From Bog-159 sp963818855 (lineage in GTDB: Bacteria > Acidobacteriota > Terriglobia > Bryobacterales > Bryobacteraceae): a DNA stretch of 64,000 bases. How positions within the stretch are numbered: the stretch's first letter is position 1; every line of letters starts with the position of its first letter. The stretch spans positions 512,332-576,331 of the forward strand of contig CAWFUH010000007.1 of the NCBI GenBank assembly GCA_963818855.1, in the 5' to 3' direction. Position numbers and translations under genes: made by a program. This document shows positions 28,511-37,028 of the stretch, in pieces. The notes under the pieces were generated by a model. It was not told the DNA's origin. It was given only the letters and a program-made list of their open reading frames with translations, and ran no database searches.

Positions 28511-28831
28511 CATGCCAAATGGCAGATCTCGAACAGCGGCGGCGTGAGGCCGTTCTGGCTGCGGAACGGACACGAGTTGGTCTACTGGTCAGACGACACG
28601 TTCATGACAGTCAGTTACCCGATAAAGGGCGACACGTTCGTGGACGGATAAGCCTGGGTATCGATCAACCTGCCCGGAAAAATCTTAGATGCGGACTTGG
28701 CCCCGGAGGGCAGACGCTGGCTGGCGCTGCCGATTGTGGAATCCGCGGAAGCGCCCAAGCAGGAGCGCGAAGTGGTGTTCCTCTTCAACTTTTTCGACGA
28801 ACTCCGGCGGCGGGTGCCGGCTGGGAAGTGA
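28511..28831 (+). pseudogene. Ser/Thr kinase C-terminal propeller relic
   Basis: KWQISNSGGVRPFWLRNG, ELVYWSDDTFMTVSYPIKGD, then after an in-frame TAA the sequence continues as WVSINLPGKILDADLAPEGR and FLFNFFDELRRRVP-AGK-stop. These match the last blades and tail of acidobacterial protein kinases with TolB-like propellers. The nonsense codon and the missing rest mark it as a pseudogene. Confidence 0.65.
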
Positions 28832-29184
28832 CGGCGCTGGATCTGACGGTCGCTAAGCAGTTGGCGCTTTTGCGTCCAGTTGGTCGCCTATCCGGAAGGA
28901 ATCCACATGCGCGAAATGTCATGTTGGACTTCTGCCGGCTCAGGAGGTCCGGATACGATGATCGAGGAGATCCGGAGCGGCAACACCAATCGGCCGATCG
29001 GTCATGGACTGGAATAAAACTTCTTGGGCCCTTAGTAGCAGGCAGGAGATTTCCAACTAATCGAGTTGGAGCGGACGGTGAGATCGTTCGCATCGCCGTG
29101 CTGAGTCAGAGCTTCCCCATCGTGAGGACTTTGCCGCCTCCAAACAACTGAACTCAGTGAGCCGCGCTCGTCGGGATCGAAGGA

Positions 29185-29275
29185 ATAATGTTCCAATGTC
29201 AAGGCGACCGGCGAATTTGTGTGCAACCTGGTGACTCGCGCGCTGGTGGAGAAAATGAACCTGACCTTCGCCCGC
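29185..29275 (+). pseudogene. Flavin-reductase-like fragment
   Basis: NVKATGEFVCNLVTRALVEK MNLT corresponds to the conserved FVCNLVTxxLxEAMN block of flavin reductase-like proteins. Only about 25 residues can be followed. The surrounding 28832-29400 stretch shows no other gene. Confidence 0.5.
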
Positions 29276-29403
29276 TGCCGCACGGAACCAGTAAACATCC
29301 ATCGCGCTAATCTCAAAGAAGGACTCTTCAAACTGCTGGCAACCAATCCCGTTCAACTAGCCGCAGAGCGCACCCGTTTACTGGTCGTGCCCCGATCCGG
29401 GAC

Positions 29404-29754
29404 TCACTTGGAGGCGATGTAATCGATCAGGCTGTCGATGTCTCGGTCGGTCAGCCAGCCGCGGAATGCCGGCATCAGAGCGCCGCCGAATTTAACCCGC
29501 ACCTTGATATATTCGCGGTTGGGTTTGACTCTGGCAATCGGCATTTGGCTGCGCCGGAAGAGCTGGTAGAAGCTCGGGCCGAACTTCTTCGACTGCGGCC
29601 GGTCGATGTCGTGGCAAACCGCACAGTTTTCGCGGTACAACGCCTGGCCGATCCGCAGGTGGTTTCTCTCCCAGGGGAGCGCTGGACGGCCGTCGCCCGC
29701 CAGCGCGGCGGCGAAAGCCAGAGCGAGTGCAGCTTTCCGGATCACGCTTCCCAT
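29404..29754 (-). CDS. Monohaem cytochrome c (ActE-like)
   Basis: The 116-residue exported cytochrome c has a signal peptide (KAALALAFAAALAGDGRPA), the haem motif CAVCH in YRENCAVCHDID, and a likely axial Met in the C-terminal part (GGALMPAFRGWLTDRDIDSL), as in class I cytochromes. It is the last gene of the ACIII-like operon and overlaps the DUF3341 gene by 13 nt. It corresponds to ActE, the electron acceptor subunit of alternative complex III. Confidence 0.85.
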   Translation of the reverse strand: MGSVIRKAALALAFAAALAGDGRPALPWERNHLRIGQALYRENCAVCHDIDRPQSKKFGPSFYQLFRRSQMPIARVKPNREYIKVRVKFGGALMPAFRGWLTDRDIDSLIDYIASK

Positions 29755-30236
29755 CCTTGGACCTCGACGGCGCCGGCGCTGCGCATCGCTTCAGCGGCCT
29801 GGCCGGCTTCGTGGCCGCGGCAGCGGACCCTCAGGCACACCGCGCCGGGTTTTAGATCCGGCATTGGCGCTCTTAGCTTGTGCCGGCGGATGAGGCCACT
29901 TTCCCAGAGGAACCAGCCGAACGTGGACACGATTGCGCCCAACATCGTCATTTCGAACGTGATCACACCTGTCGCCCAGAACGAAAAAATCGGCATGCCG
30001 CCAGTGACCAGGGGATAGTTGTGTTGCGTCCAGCGGATGAAAGCGGTCGCCAGCGCGCCGAACAGGATCGCGCCCAAAACCGACACCACAGACATGCGGC
30101 TGGGCCGGTCCAGCACGCCGCGGGGAAACTCCACCGGTTCCTCGGAGAAAACGTCCAGATCCGCTGGGGCAATGCCGCTCGCGCGCAGCGACCGGATGGC
30201 CGCGGCAGCTCGCGTCCTTCTCAGGGAATTCGGCAA
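29742..30236 (-). CDS. DUF3341 membrane subunit (ActD-like), N-terminus frameshifted
   Basis: The open frame codes for a soluble N-terminal part (AAAAIRSLRASGIAPADLDV FS), then two membrane helices (VVSVLGAILFGALATAFIRW and FEMTMLGAIVSTFGWFLW), which is the ActD layout. The natural beginning LTSYLVAEFPEKDA lies in another frame just upstream (30210-30252), beginning with a CTG that overlaps the ActC stop, so a 1-nt indel sits near 30208. Function in alternative complex III: small membrane subunit of unknown detailed role. The protein is missing about 15 native residues unless the indel is an error. Confidence 0.75.
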   Translation of the reverse strand: MPNSLRRTRAAAAIRSLRASGIAPADLDVFSEEPVEFPRGVLDRPSRMSVVSVLGAILFGALATAFIRWTQHNYPLVTGGMPIFSFWATGVITFEMTMLGAIVSTFGWFLWESGLIRRHKLRAPMPDLKPGAVCLRVRCRGHEAGQAAEAMRSAGAVEVQGWEA

Positions 30237-30248
30237 CCAGGTAGGAAG

Positions 30249-31565
30249 TCAGTTATCCTCCTGCGGATGTGGTTTAAACTCCCACACGGCGATCATCGGG
30301 AACAGCTTCGCGAAAATCATGTACAGCATAACCATGGCGGCAAAGGTGGCGGCGGTGATCGCGGCTTCGACCCACGTGGGCGTGTAGAAAGCGGATGCCG
30401 ACGGGAGACGCGGGTTCGCCAGCGTCGGAACGACGATTACGAACCGCTCGATCCACATGCCGATCAGCACCGAGACGGATGCCACGGTGGCGCCGGCGAT
30501 GGAGCGCAGGCGGCGGATCCCGAGCAGCACGAACGGGACCGCGAAGTTCAGGAACATCATGGTCCAGAAATAAGGCGCGTAATGCCCGCGCGTACGGGCG
30601 CCGAAAACTGCCATCTCCTTGGGATCATTGCCGTACCAGACGGTCAGGTTCTCGGCGAGCGTGAAGTAGAACCACAGCAGGCTCATGAGAAGCAATAGCT
30701 TACCCAGACGGTCGAAGTGGTGCTTCGTGAGATAGACCTCGAGGTGGAGCAACTTGCGGATGATCGCCATGACCAGGATCAGGGCCGCGATCCCGCTGAA
30801 GATGGCGCCGGTGACAAAATACGGCCCGAAGATGGTGCTGTGCCACATTGGCGCAATCGCCATCGCGAAATCCCAGGCCACCACGGTGTGCACCGAAACC
30901 GCCACTGCCAGGATGATGCAGGCCATCAGCTTCATGGCGCGCTCCAGGGCGTGCCACTCGCGGTCGCTGCCCGTCCAGCCGAGGGACAGCGCACGGTAGA
31001 GTCGCTGCCGCCACGGCGTATTGTGCTCGGCAAGCTGCGCCAGATCGGGGATCAGCGGCAGGTACAGATAGATGACGCTGCCGGTGACGTAGGTGACGAT
31101 GGCAGTGAGATCCCAAAGTAGCGGAGAGCGGAAGTTGGGCCAAAGCATCCGCGAGCTGGGATAGGGCAGTAGCCAGTAAAACAGCCAGGCGCGGCCTAAG
31201 TGGATGATGGGGAACATGCCGCCGATCATGAGCGCGAAGACCGTGATGGCCTCGGCCGCGCGCGTGACCGGCTTGCGCCAGGCCGCGCCGGTGAGGCGCA
31301 GAATCGCGGAGATCAGCGTGCCGGCGTGTGAGATGCCGATCCAGAAAACGAAATCGACAATGTAGATTCCCCAGAACACCGGCCGCTGGAGGCCTGTGAC
31401 GCCCATCCCCGAATGAAGCTGAAGACCCCATGCGGCGAGGCCGGCGGCGCCCACCAGGAAGGCGATTACGGTCGCGAACACGTACCGGCCGCTGACGCGC
31501 GAGAGCGGCCGGAACAGATCTTCTCGAATTTGATGATAGGGGAGAAGTTCAGGCGCGGGCGACAT
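30249..31565 (-). CDS. NrfD/ActC-like quinol-binding membrane subunit
   Basis: The 438-residue integral membrane protein of the NrfD/polysulfide reductase type has about ten predicted helices, including YVFATVIAFLVGAAGLAAWG, VFWGIYIVDFVFWIGISHAG, WDLTAIVTYVTGSVIYLYLP and MIFAKLFPMI near the end. The conserved GISHAGTLISAILRL region and HxVVAWDFAM are typical of ActC, the subunit that oxidises quinol. It lies 5 bp downstream of the Fe-S subunit gene and overlaps or abuts the ActD gene. Confidence 0.88.
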   Translation of the reverse strand: MSPAPELLPYHQIREDLFRPLSRVSGRYVFATVIAFLVGAAGLAAWGLQLHSGMGVTGLQRPVFWGIYIVDFVFWIGISHAGTLISAILRLTGAAWRKPVTRAAEAITVFALMIGGMFPIIHLGRAWLFYWLLPYPSSRMLWPNFRSPLLWDLTAIVTYVTGSVIYLYLPLIPDLAQLAEHNTPWRQRLYRALSLGWTGSDREWHALERAMKLMACIILAVAVSVHTVVAWDFAMAIAPMWHSTIFGPYFVTGAIFSGIAALILVMAIIRKLLHLEVYLTKHHFDRLGKLLLLMSLLWFYFTLAENLTVWYGNDPKEMAVFGARTRGHYAPYFWTMMFLNFAVPFVLLGIRRLRSIAGATVASVSVLIGMWIERFVIVVPTLANPRLPSASAFYTPTWVEAAITAATFAAMVMLYMIFAKLFPMIAVWEFKPHPQEDN

Positions 31566-31570
31566 ACGGG

Positions 31571-32254
31571 CTAACCTTTTTGTAGATAAAACACCTTGGG
31601 CTTAGTCCCCAATTCCTCGAGCAGCCGGGTGGCGCGGCCGTTCCCGGCGAGGCGCGAAACTTTGCTGCCGGGGTCGTTGAGGTCGCCGAATGCCATAGCT
31701 TCGGCAGGACACGATTGCACGCACGCCGGCTGCACATCGCCGTCTTTGAGCGGACGGCCCTCCCCAGCTGCGTCCTGTTTGGCCCGCTTGATCCGCTGAA
31801 TACAGAACGTGCATTTCTCCATCACGCCAGCAGGGCGTACGGCGACATCCGGATTGTGCTGCAACGCGAGCGGCTCGGGCCAATCCGGGGCGAACCAGTT
31901 GAAGTACCGCACCGTATAAGGGCAGTTGTTGGCGCAGTAGAAGGTGCCGACACAGCGGTTGTAGACCTGAACGTTGAGCCCCTCCGGATTATGATAGGTC
32001 GCGTAAGTGGGGCAAACGGGCTCGCAAGGCGCGTTGTCACAGTGCTGGCACAGCACCGGCATGTAGCGAACCTTGATGTCCGGGAACTCGCCCTCATAGT
32101 AGCGGTCGACCCGGATCCAGTGAGCGGTGCGTCCTTGAGCAGCCTGCTCGGGAGTCGAAACCGGCAGGTTATTTTCGGCGTGGCATGCGGCCACGCAAGC
32201 GTCGCAGCCGGTACAACGGTCCAAATCGATGGCCATTCCCCAACGGTGTTCCAT
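31571..32254 (-). CDS. 4Fe-4S ferredoxin-type subunit (ActB C-terminal-like)
   Basis: The 227-residue subunit starts at the ATG at 32254 after AGGAGG. It has four cysteine clusters: CTGCDACVAACHAEN, CQHCDNAPCEPVCP, CANNCP with an upstream Cys, and CTFCIQRIKRAK with CVQSCP. This is the DmsB/PsrB arrangement for four Fe-S clusters, possibly three 4Fe-4S plus one 3Fe-4S. In Flavobacterium ACIII the equivalent is fused to ActB; here it is a separate gene. It carries electrons between the membrane subunit and the haems or the molybdopterin-type subunit. Confidence 0.88.
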   Translation of the reverse strand: MEHRWGMAIDLDRCTGCDACVAACHAENNLPVSTPEQAAQGRTAHWIRVDRYYEGEFPDIKVRYMPVLCQHCDNAPCEPVCPTYATYHNPEGLNVQVYNRCVGTFYCANNCPYTVRYFNWFAPDWPEPLALQHNPDVAVRPAGVMEKCTFCIQRIKRAKQDAAGEGRPLKDGDVQPACVQSCPAEAMAFGDLNDPGSKVSRLAGNGRATRLLEELGTKPKVFYLQKG

Positions 32255-32373
32255 ACGTGCCTCCTGTTTACCTTTTGAGGAACCGCGCAAAACGGGGCCA
32301 CGGCCGCGCCGCCACTATCCCGCGAGTTCCTATCTTTCCTGGCGGCGCGGGCACGCGCCCCTTTGCGCTTGCT

Positions 32374-34515
32374 TTACCTTGCATCGAACCCTCTTTCCTG
32401 CCGGTCCTCGGTCGAGAACTGGGTCCAGCCGCGCCTGCCGCCGGTGCGCGCCAGGCGAACCCGAGTAGCGCCTGAGACGAGGGCGCTGGTCGAAGTATCC
32501 CAAACCGCCGCCAGGATCGAAAGCGGGTTAGCGCCACGGCCGGACGCGTAGCGTGTAAAGTGCGCATGCCCATCGCCTATCGCCATGCTGACAACCCCCG
32601 GGATAGCACCGGGGTGGATATACGCCGGTGCTTCGAACGACCCGTGGGGAGACTCCACCCGCACCATGTCGCCGTTCGCGACCCGTAACTTTCCCGCAGT
32701 CCCCGGATCGATCTCAACAGGTAAGCCCCAGATGGAGCTTGAGGTTGGGTCGGGCAGCTCTTGGAGCCACGGGAGGTGCGCGCCGCTGCCATCGTGAAAT
32801 TGCAATGACAGGTAGGGCTGGAAATGGTACGGATATTGGGTTGGATCACCTTCGAAGCGGGCCGGCGCGAAGTCCAGGGTAAACGCGTTGGGCCGCGCGG
32901 GCGTGGCCGGTGGCGGGTCGAGCCAGATGCCGCCTTCGCGCGCTACATCATCATAGGTTATGCTGCCGGCGAGCAAAGGCTGGACGATGTCTTTGGGAGT
33001 CACGGGCCGGCACTCGACGCCGATTATGGTGGATAGTTCGGCCAGCGTAGTTTCCACGGCGCGCGTGTCGTACAGTGGCTCGACGAATGGCGTGGATACT
33101 GCGACCGCCTGTTGCGCGGAGACCGCCGGCAACAGCGCCATCCCGGATTCGAGTTCATGGTGGTCCGGCATTACGATGTCGGCCCAGGCGGAGGAGTCGT
33201 CCTGAAAGGTCCCGAAGGAGACCACCAACTCGGCGCCTGCCAGTGCGTCCGTCACGCCAGCGGAGCGCGGCATCGCGTAGACCGGGTTACCGCCATCGAT
33301 GAACACGACCCGCGCCTGCGAGAGTGCCTGCACGATCGCTCGATTCCCGGGGGGCTGCGCAGTGGCCGCGGGAGCGAGCACGCCGCCGGGTTTGCCTACA
33401 TTGCCCAACATCAGGTTGACGCAGTGAGAAGCCACGATCGCTTCTACGGAATTCGTTTGGGGGATGGATGCGCCAGCGAGCACCAGCGGGGCTTCCGATT
33501 CGCCGAGTTCCTGGACAATCTGACGCACGCGCTTCTCGTCGAGCCCACAGGCAGCCAGCAGTCGGGCTGGGTCGGCTTCCTGAAAAGCCCGGGCCACTGG
33601 CTTAGGAAGCGCTTCGGCATTCCGCGCGAGCCGACCATCCAGCAGCAGGCGCCCAACGGCGGCCAGGAACTGCGGCTCCGTGCCGGGACGGAGGGGCAGC
33701 CACCGATCGGCGGCCGCGGCCGTGATCGAGAGGCGCGACTCGGCCTGCACCAACTGGCCTCGGATCTGCCGCCGGCCTTGGCGAAATTCGCCGAACTGCC
33801 GCGCATAGTAGACCGGCGAGGCCCAGCCGCCCAGGAAGTCGGCGCCCACGCCTAGCGTGTAATAAGCGTGAGAGAGATCGTAGACCGGCAAGCCCTTCCA
33901 CCCGAAGACCATCTCGGCGGCTTTGCGCTCGGCCGCGTGATCGGCGATAGAGCAAAATACGGGGGCGGGGGAGCCCAGCGCCTGTGTGAAGCGGGTGATG
34001 GCAAGAGAGCGTGTGCCGGCTTGCCCCCTCGCGAGGAAAACGATTCCGGCGGGATCGGCGGATCGCACTCGTGCGAGCTTTTCGGCAACTTGAGCAACGG
34101 CGTCGTTCCAGGAGACCGCCGCAAACCGTGCCTGGCCGCGCGGGCCGGTGCGTTTCATGGGGCCGCGCAGGCGATCGGGGTGGTACAGCGATTGTACCGA
34201 AGCTTGACCGCGCGCACAGAGGTGACCGCCGGAGATCGGATCGAGAGGATTTCCCTCAATCTTCTTGATCGCGGCGATGCGCTCGCGAAACTCTTCGCCG
34301 TTGCGCTCGACGGTACGAATGCTCTCCATGATTCGCACCACGGTGGCGCACCCCGCACCGCACCCGGCGCAGACCGCGGGATGCCACTGCTCCTCACCGG
34401 GTACGATTTCATGCTCGGGGGCCAGGAGAGGAATGGCTTTGCCCCCCTTGCCGCCGCAGGCGCCGAGCGCGGCCGAGGAGGCCGAGATAATCTTGAAGAA
34501 GTTCCGGCGATCCAT
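32374..34515 (-). CDS. Molybdopterin-oxidoreductase-like subunit (ActB N-terminal-like)
   Basis: The 713-residue product has an RR leader (MDRRNFFKIISASSAALGA) suggesting Tat export. A 4Fe-4S motif of the CxxCxxxC...C type is intact (AVCAGCGAGCATV, and GGHLCARGQ about 45 residues later), as in bis-MGD enzymes. It is followed by the typical catalytic-subunit folds and a C-terminal dinucleotide-binding domain (SSSIWGLPVEIDPGTAGKLR, NGDMVRVESPHGSFEAPAY). In described ActB proteins this domain has lost cofactor ligands, so their retention here is noteworthy. Second gene of the operon. Confidence 0.85.
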   Translation of the reverse strand: MDRRNFFKIISASSAALGACGGKGGKAIPLLAPEHEIVPGEEQWHPAVCAGCGAGCATVVRIMESIRTVERNGEEFRERIAAIKKIEGNPLDPISGGHLCARGQASVQSLYHPDRLRGPMKRTGPRGQARFAAVSWNDAVAQVAEKLARVRSADPAGIVFLARGQAGTRSLAITRFTQALGSPAPVFCSIADHAAERKAAEMVFGWKGLPVYDLSHAYYTLGVGADFLGGWASPVYYARQFGEFRQGRRQIRGQLVQAESRLSITAAAADRWLPLRPGTEPQFLAAVGRLLLDGRLARNAEALPKPVARAFQEADPARLLAACGLDEKRVRQIVQELGESEAPLVLAGASIPQTNSVEAIVASHCVNLMLGNVGKPGGVLAPAATAQPPGNRAIVQALSQARVVFIDGGNPVYAMPRSAGVTDALAGAELVVSFGTFQDDSSAWADIVMPDHHELESGMALLPAVSAQQAVAVSTPFVEPLYDTRAVETTLAELSTIIGVECRPVTPKDIVQPLLAGSITYDDVAREGGIWLDPPPATPARPNAFTLDFAPARFEGDPTQYPYHFQPYLSLQFHDGSGAHLPWLQELPDPTSSSIWGLPVEIDPGTAGKLRVANGDMVRVESPHGSFEAPAYIHPGAIPGVVSMAIGDGHAHFTRYASGRGANPLSILAAVWDTSTSALVSGATRVRLARTGGRRGWTQFSTEDRQERGFDAR

Positions 34516-34554
34516 AGGTTCAGCGTTCCTTCGAGGCCAGTGGCCGTCGGCGTT

Positions 34555-35037
34555 TCAGTAATGGCATGCGGCGCAGTCCTCCGTGGCCTTATATTGCCTG
34601 TGGCAGGTCAGGCACGTGCCCATATTGTGTTTGACCAGAAGCTCGGCGGTGGAGGCCTGGGTCATGTCACCGTGGCACGTCGCGCAGGAAATGCCGGCGC
34701 GGGCATGCGGAGCGTGTTGGAACTTCACCAGCGATTCCGGCGGGAAGCCGTACACGCGCCGCCAGGGGACCTCACGCTTACTTTCGGCAAAGCCAGCCAG
34801 TTTCTTGATCTCGGGCTTAGCGACCGCCACCTTGGCGTGGCAAAGCATGCACTTGTGAATCGAAGGAAGCGTCGCCGCCGCGCTCGTATCGGCGGAGCTG
34901 TGGCAATCGAGGCACTGCAACCCAAGCGCTATATGCTGCTTGTGCGAATACGCAATCGGTTGGGCCGACTGTGCGGCGATTGCCTTCGCCATCAAGAGCC
35001 AGGAAATCCATGCTACGCCCCTCAAGAGTTCCCTCAT
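34555..35037 (-). CDS. Pentahaem cytochrome c (ActA-like)
   Basis: The 160-residue exported cytochrome has five CxxCH motifs (CLDCH, CMLCH, CATCH, CLTCH, CAACH, the last almost at the C-terminus) and a signal peptide (VAWISWLLMAKAIAAQ). ActA of alternative complex III is a pentahaem cytochrome at the start of its operon, as here. The start at 35037 is chosen because it leaves a normal signal peptide; the frame also opens at 35076. It has about 40 bp to the next gene. Confidence 0.85.
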   Translation of the reverse strand: MRELLRGVAWISWLLMAKAIAAQSAQPIAYSHKQHIALGLQCLDCHSSADTSAAATLPSIHKCMLCHAKVAVAKPEIKKLAGFAESKREVPWRRVYGFPPESLVKFQHAPHARAGISCATCHGDMTQASTAELLVKHNMGTCLTCHRQYKATEDCAACHY

Positions 35038-35388
35038 CGAGCCAGAATCCCGCCGGCGCAGCGTGGCACCGGACACAGTTACACGTGTGACGTCAACGGG
35101 AGATCAGTCTAACACAGGCGCGGGAAACCGCGACAGGGCCTACGACACAGGGCCACGATGCGGTCAGCGCCGAACGATAAAACCTCGAACCAGTCAGCCC
35201 TGCAGGCATTTCTCTCGAGCTCTCAACCCTGTGATCACACCCCGAAACGCCATTCGGCACTTGTGGGGTTTCCAAAGCTGTTTTTCACCAGGAAGCGGCG
35301 AGGTCAATCCCGGAACTGGTCAATCTTGACAGTTGTCGCCATTCCGCCAAACTGCCGCGGGTCTCCAGTTCCCAAGATACGGCTTTAT
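35038..35388. other. Intergenic, operon upstream region
   Basis: About 350 bp between the start of the ACIII-like operon and mobile element copy 2. No gene seen. It must hold the operon promoter on the minus strand; I cannot point to convincing boxes. Confidence 0.3.
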
Positions 35389-35474
35389 ACCGGCCAAAGT
35401 TTAAAGTGGTAGGGTTTGCGGTTAGCCTCAGAACGCAGTATTCTTCTTTCGTTTGAAACGGATATGCCGGGAGG

Positions 35475-35531
35475 GTGAAGGCCCTCCACGGATCGGAACC
35501 TGGCGGGAGACGGTCAGCGGCGGGCCTTCAC
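35475..35531. repeat. Leader inverted repeat (copy 2)
   Basis: GTGAAGGCC at 35475-35483 and GGCCTTCAC at 35523-35531, 39 nt apart, identical to the pair in copy 1. A smaller hairpin GGAGGG-TGAAGG-CCCTCC overlaps the left arm in this copy only. Confidence 0.7.
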
Positions 35532-35538
35532 GCCAGCC

Positions 35539-36063
35539 TTGATTCTCTTTATCGCACTGCCCGATCCGCAAAACAAGTCCGCATTCGAGCTGCACGCGTT
35601 CCCGTTGGCGCTGCTTCCACGACGCTGCCCGCGCTGCGGATGCAACACCATCATCGGCCACGGCCAACGGCGCAAACAGGCCCACGACGAACACCACGAC
35701 TGGATCTGGGTACGGCGCGGTCTCTGCCGCCCGTGTGGCGAAACCTTCACCATCCTTCCTGCTTGGTCGCCGCCGTACGGACAGTACAGTTTGAATTGCC
35801 GGCGAGAGGCTTGGGAATCGAGTTGCAATCGTGGCGGCGCTTGGGAACAAACTGCTCCGCAGTGCAAGGATTCCAATCGATTACCAGATCCAGCCACGTT
35901 GCGGCGTTGGGCCTGTCGCAGATTGCTGAGTCTATGTTGTAGCGTGAAGGCCTTCTGGTTCCGCTGGCCTAGCTGGCAGACTTTTTGGCGCGCGCCCACC
36001 ATCCTTGCCTGGGATTGGGCTGCGGTCGAGCGTAATCTGCAGTTAGAGGCAAACTCGCCGTGA
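35539..36063 (+). CDS. Zinc-finger/HTH protein, DUF6431-like (copy 2)
   Basis: The 174-residue product begins at a TTG at 35539 with the leader residues MILFIALPDPQNK fused in frame. Zinc-ribbon cysteine pairs are CPRCGCNTIIGHGQR and GLCRPCGETFTILP. PDPATLRRWACRRLLSL follows as a possible DNA-binding helix-turn-helix. The last residues (ILAWDWAAVERNLQLEANSP) match copy 1. The TGA overlaps the GTG of the primase-like gene. Confidence 0.68.
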   Translation: MILFIALPDPQNKSAFELHAFPLALLPRRCPRCGCNTIIGHGQRRKQAHDEHHDWIWVRRGLCRPCGETFTILPAWSPPYGQYSLNCRREAWESSCNRGGAWEQTAPQCKDSNRLPDPATLRRWACRRLLSLCCSVKAFWFRWPSWQTFWRAPTILAWDWAAVERNLQLEANSP

Positions 36064-37028
36064 CGTGGCCGGCCGTCGACACACTCAAACAGCAGATTCC
36101 CTTGCTGGACTACCTGCAATCGCAAAATTGGAAACCCGTCCGCCGCATCTCCCACGGGCGACTGATGGGATTGTGTCCGCTGCACGATGATCACCAGTCC
36201 AGCTTCCTGGTGGACCCTGCCAAGAATCTTTTCTACTGCTATGGCTGCGGACGCGGCGGCGACCTCATTCGCTTCGTCGAACTCTACTTCGCCGTGGGAT
36301 TTCGTGATGCGATGACACTTCTTCGCTCCCCCGATCGCGAATCCCTATTGAAAGATGTGGTGAGTTTCTACCAGATACAACTTCATCGTCACCCCGAGGC
36401 CGCCCATTACTTACAGCTACGCGGGATACAACAGCCGCAAATTGTCGAGGAGCTAGCCATCGGTTATGCTCCGGGCCGCTGCCTACGGCCTTGGCTGATG
36501 ACATTGGGTTACTCGCTCTCCTACCTTCAGCAAGTCGGACTGGTGAACGCCGCAGGCTACGACACCTTCAGCCAGCGTCTGGTTTTTCCTTTGGAGTCGA
36601 ACTTATATGGGCGCAGCATTGTGAACGCCGCGGCGCATCGTTTTCTGCCGGGCGCCAAAGGTGGACTCTATGGCTGGGAGCGAGTGAAACAATCACCGGA
36701 AGTCATTGTGGTGGAGGGACTCTTTGATCTGGCTATACTCTGGCAAGCCGGATTCCGCAACGTTACCTGCGCGATAGGCAGTCATTTGAACGCACGGCAG
36801 TTCCAACAACTTTGTGACGGCGTTTCCCGAACCGTTTACCTGGCATTCGATTCCGATGTCAATGGCAGCGGCCAACAAGCCGCGCAACAGTTATCGCGGC
36901 GCTTGTGGCAAGAAGGAGTGACAGCGCTACGGGTGGAATTGCCCGGCGGTCACGATCCCAATAGCTTCTTCGCCCGCGGCGGAGATGGCAGACAGTTTCA
37001 GCACCTGTTGGAAGAGGCAACACCATGA
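36060..37028 (+). CDS. Stand-alone CHC2/TOPRIM primase-like protein (copy 2)
   Basis: The 322-residue product has the same domains as copy 1: CHC2 finger (GLCPLHDDHQSSF and FYCYGCGRGGDLIRF), DnaG core (YLQLRGIQQPQIVEELAIGY), TOPRIM with EVIVVEGLFDLAILW and LAFDSDVNGSGQQAA, keeping the catalytic Glu and Asp-x-Asp. Conservation of all zinc and metal ligands in both diverged copies argues that activity is selected. GTG start at 36060 and ATGA overlap with recombinase B. Confidence 0.87.
   Translation: MTWPAVDTLKQQIPLLDYLQSQNWKPVRRISHGRLMGLCPLHDDHQSSFLVDPAKNLFYCYGCGRGGDLIRFVELYFAVGFRDAMTLLRSPDRESLLKDVVSFYQIQLHRHPEAAHYLQLRGIQQPQIVEELAIGYAPGRCLRPWLMTLGYSLSYLQQVGLVNAAGYDTFSQRLVFPLESNLYGRSIVNAAAHRFLPGAKGGLYGWERVKQSPEVIVVEGLFDLAILWQAGFRNVTCAIGSHLNARQFQQLCDGVSRTVYLAFDSDVNGSGQQAAQQLSRRLWQEGVTALRVELPGGHDPNSFFARGGDGRQFQHLLEEATP

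Noticed and set aside
35475..35531. Possible CRISPR-like or attC-type repeat
   Set aside because: Only one inverted pair per element; no direct repeat series or spacers anywhere in the window.
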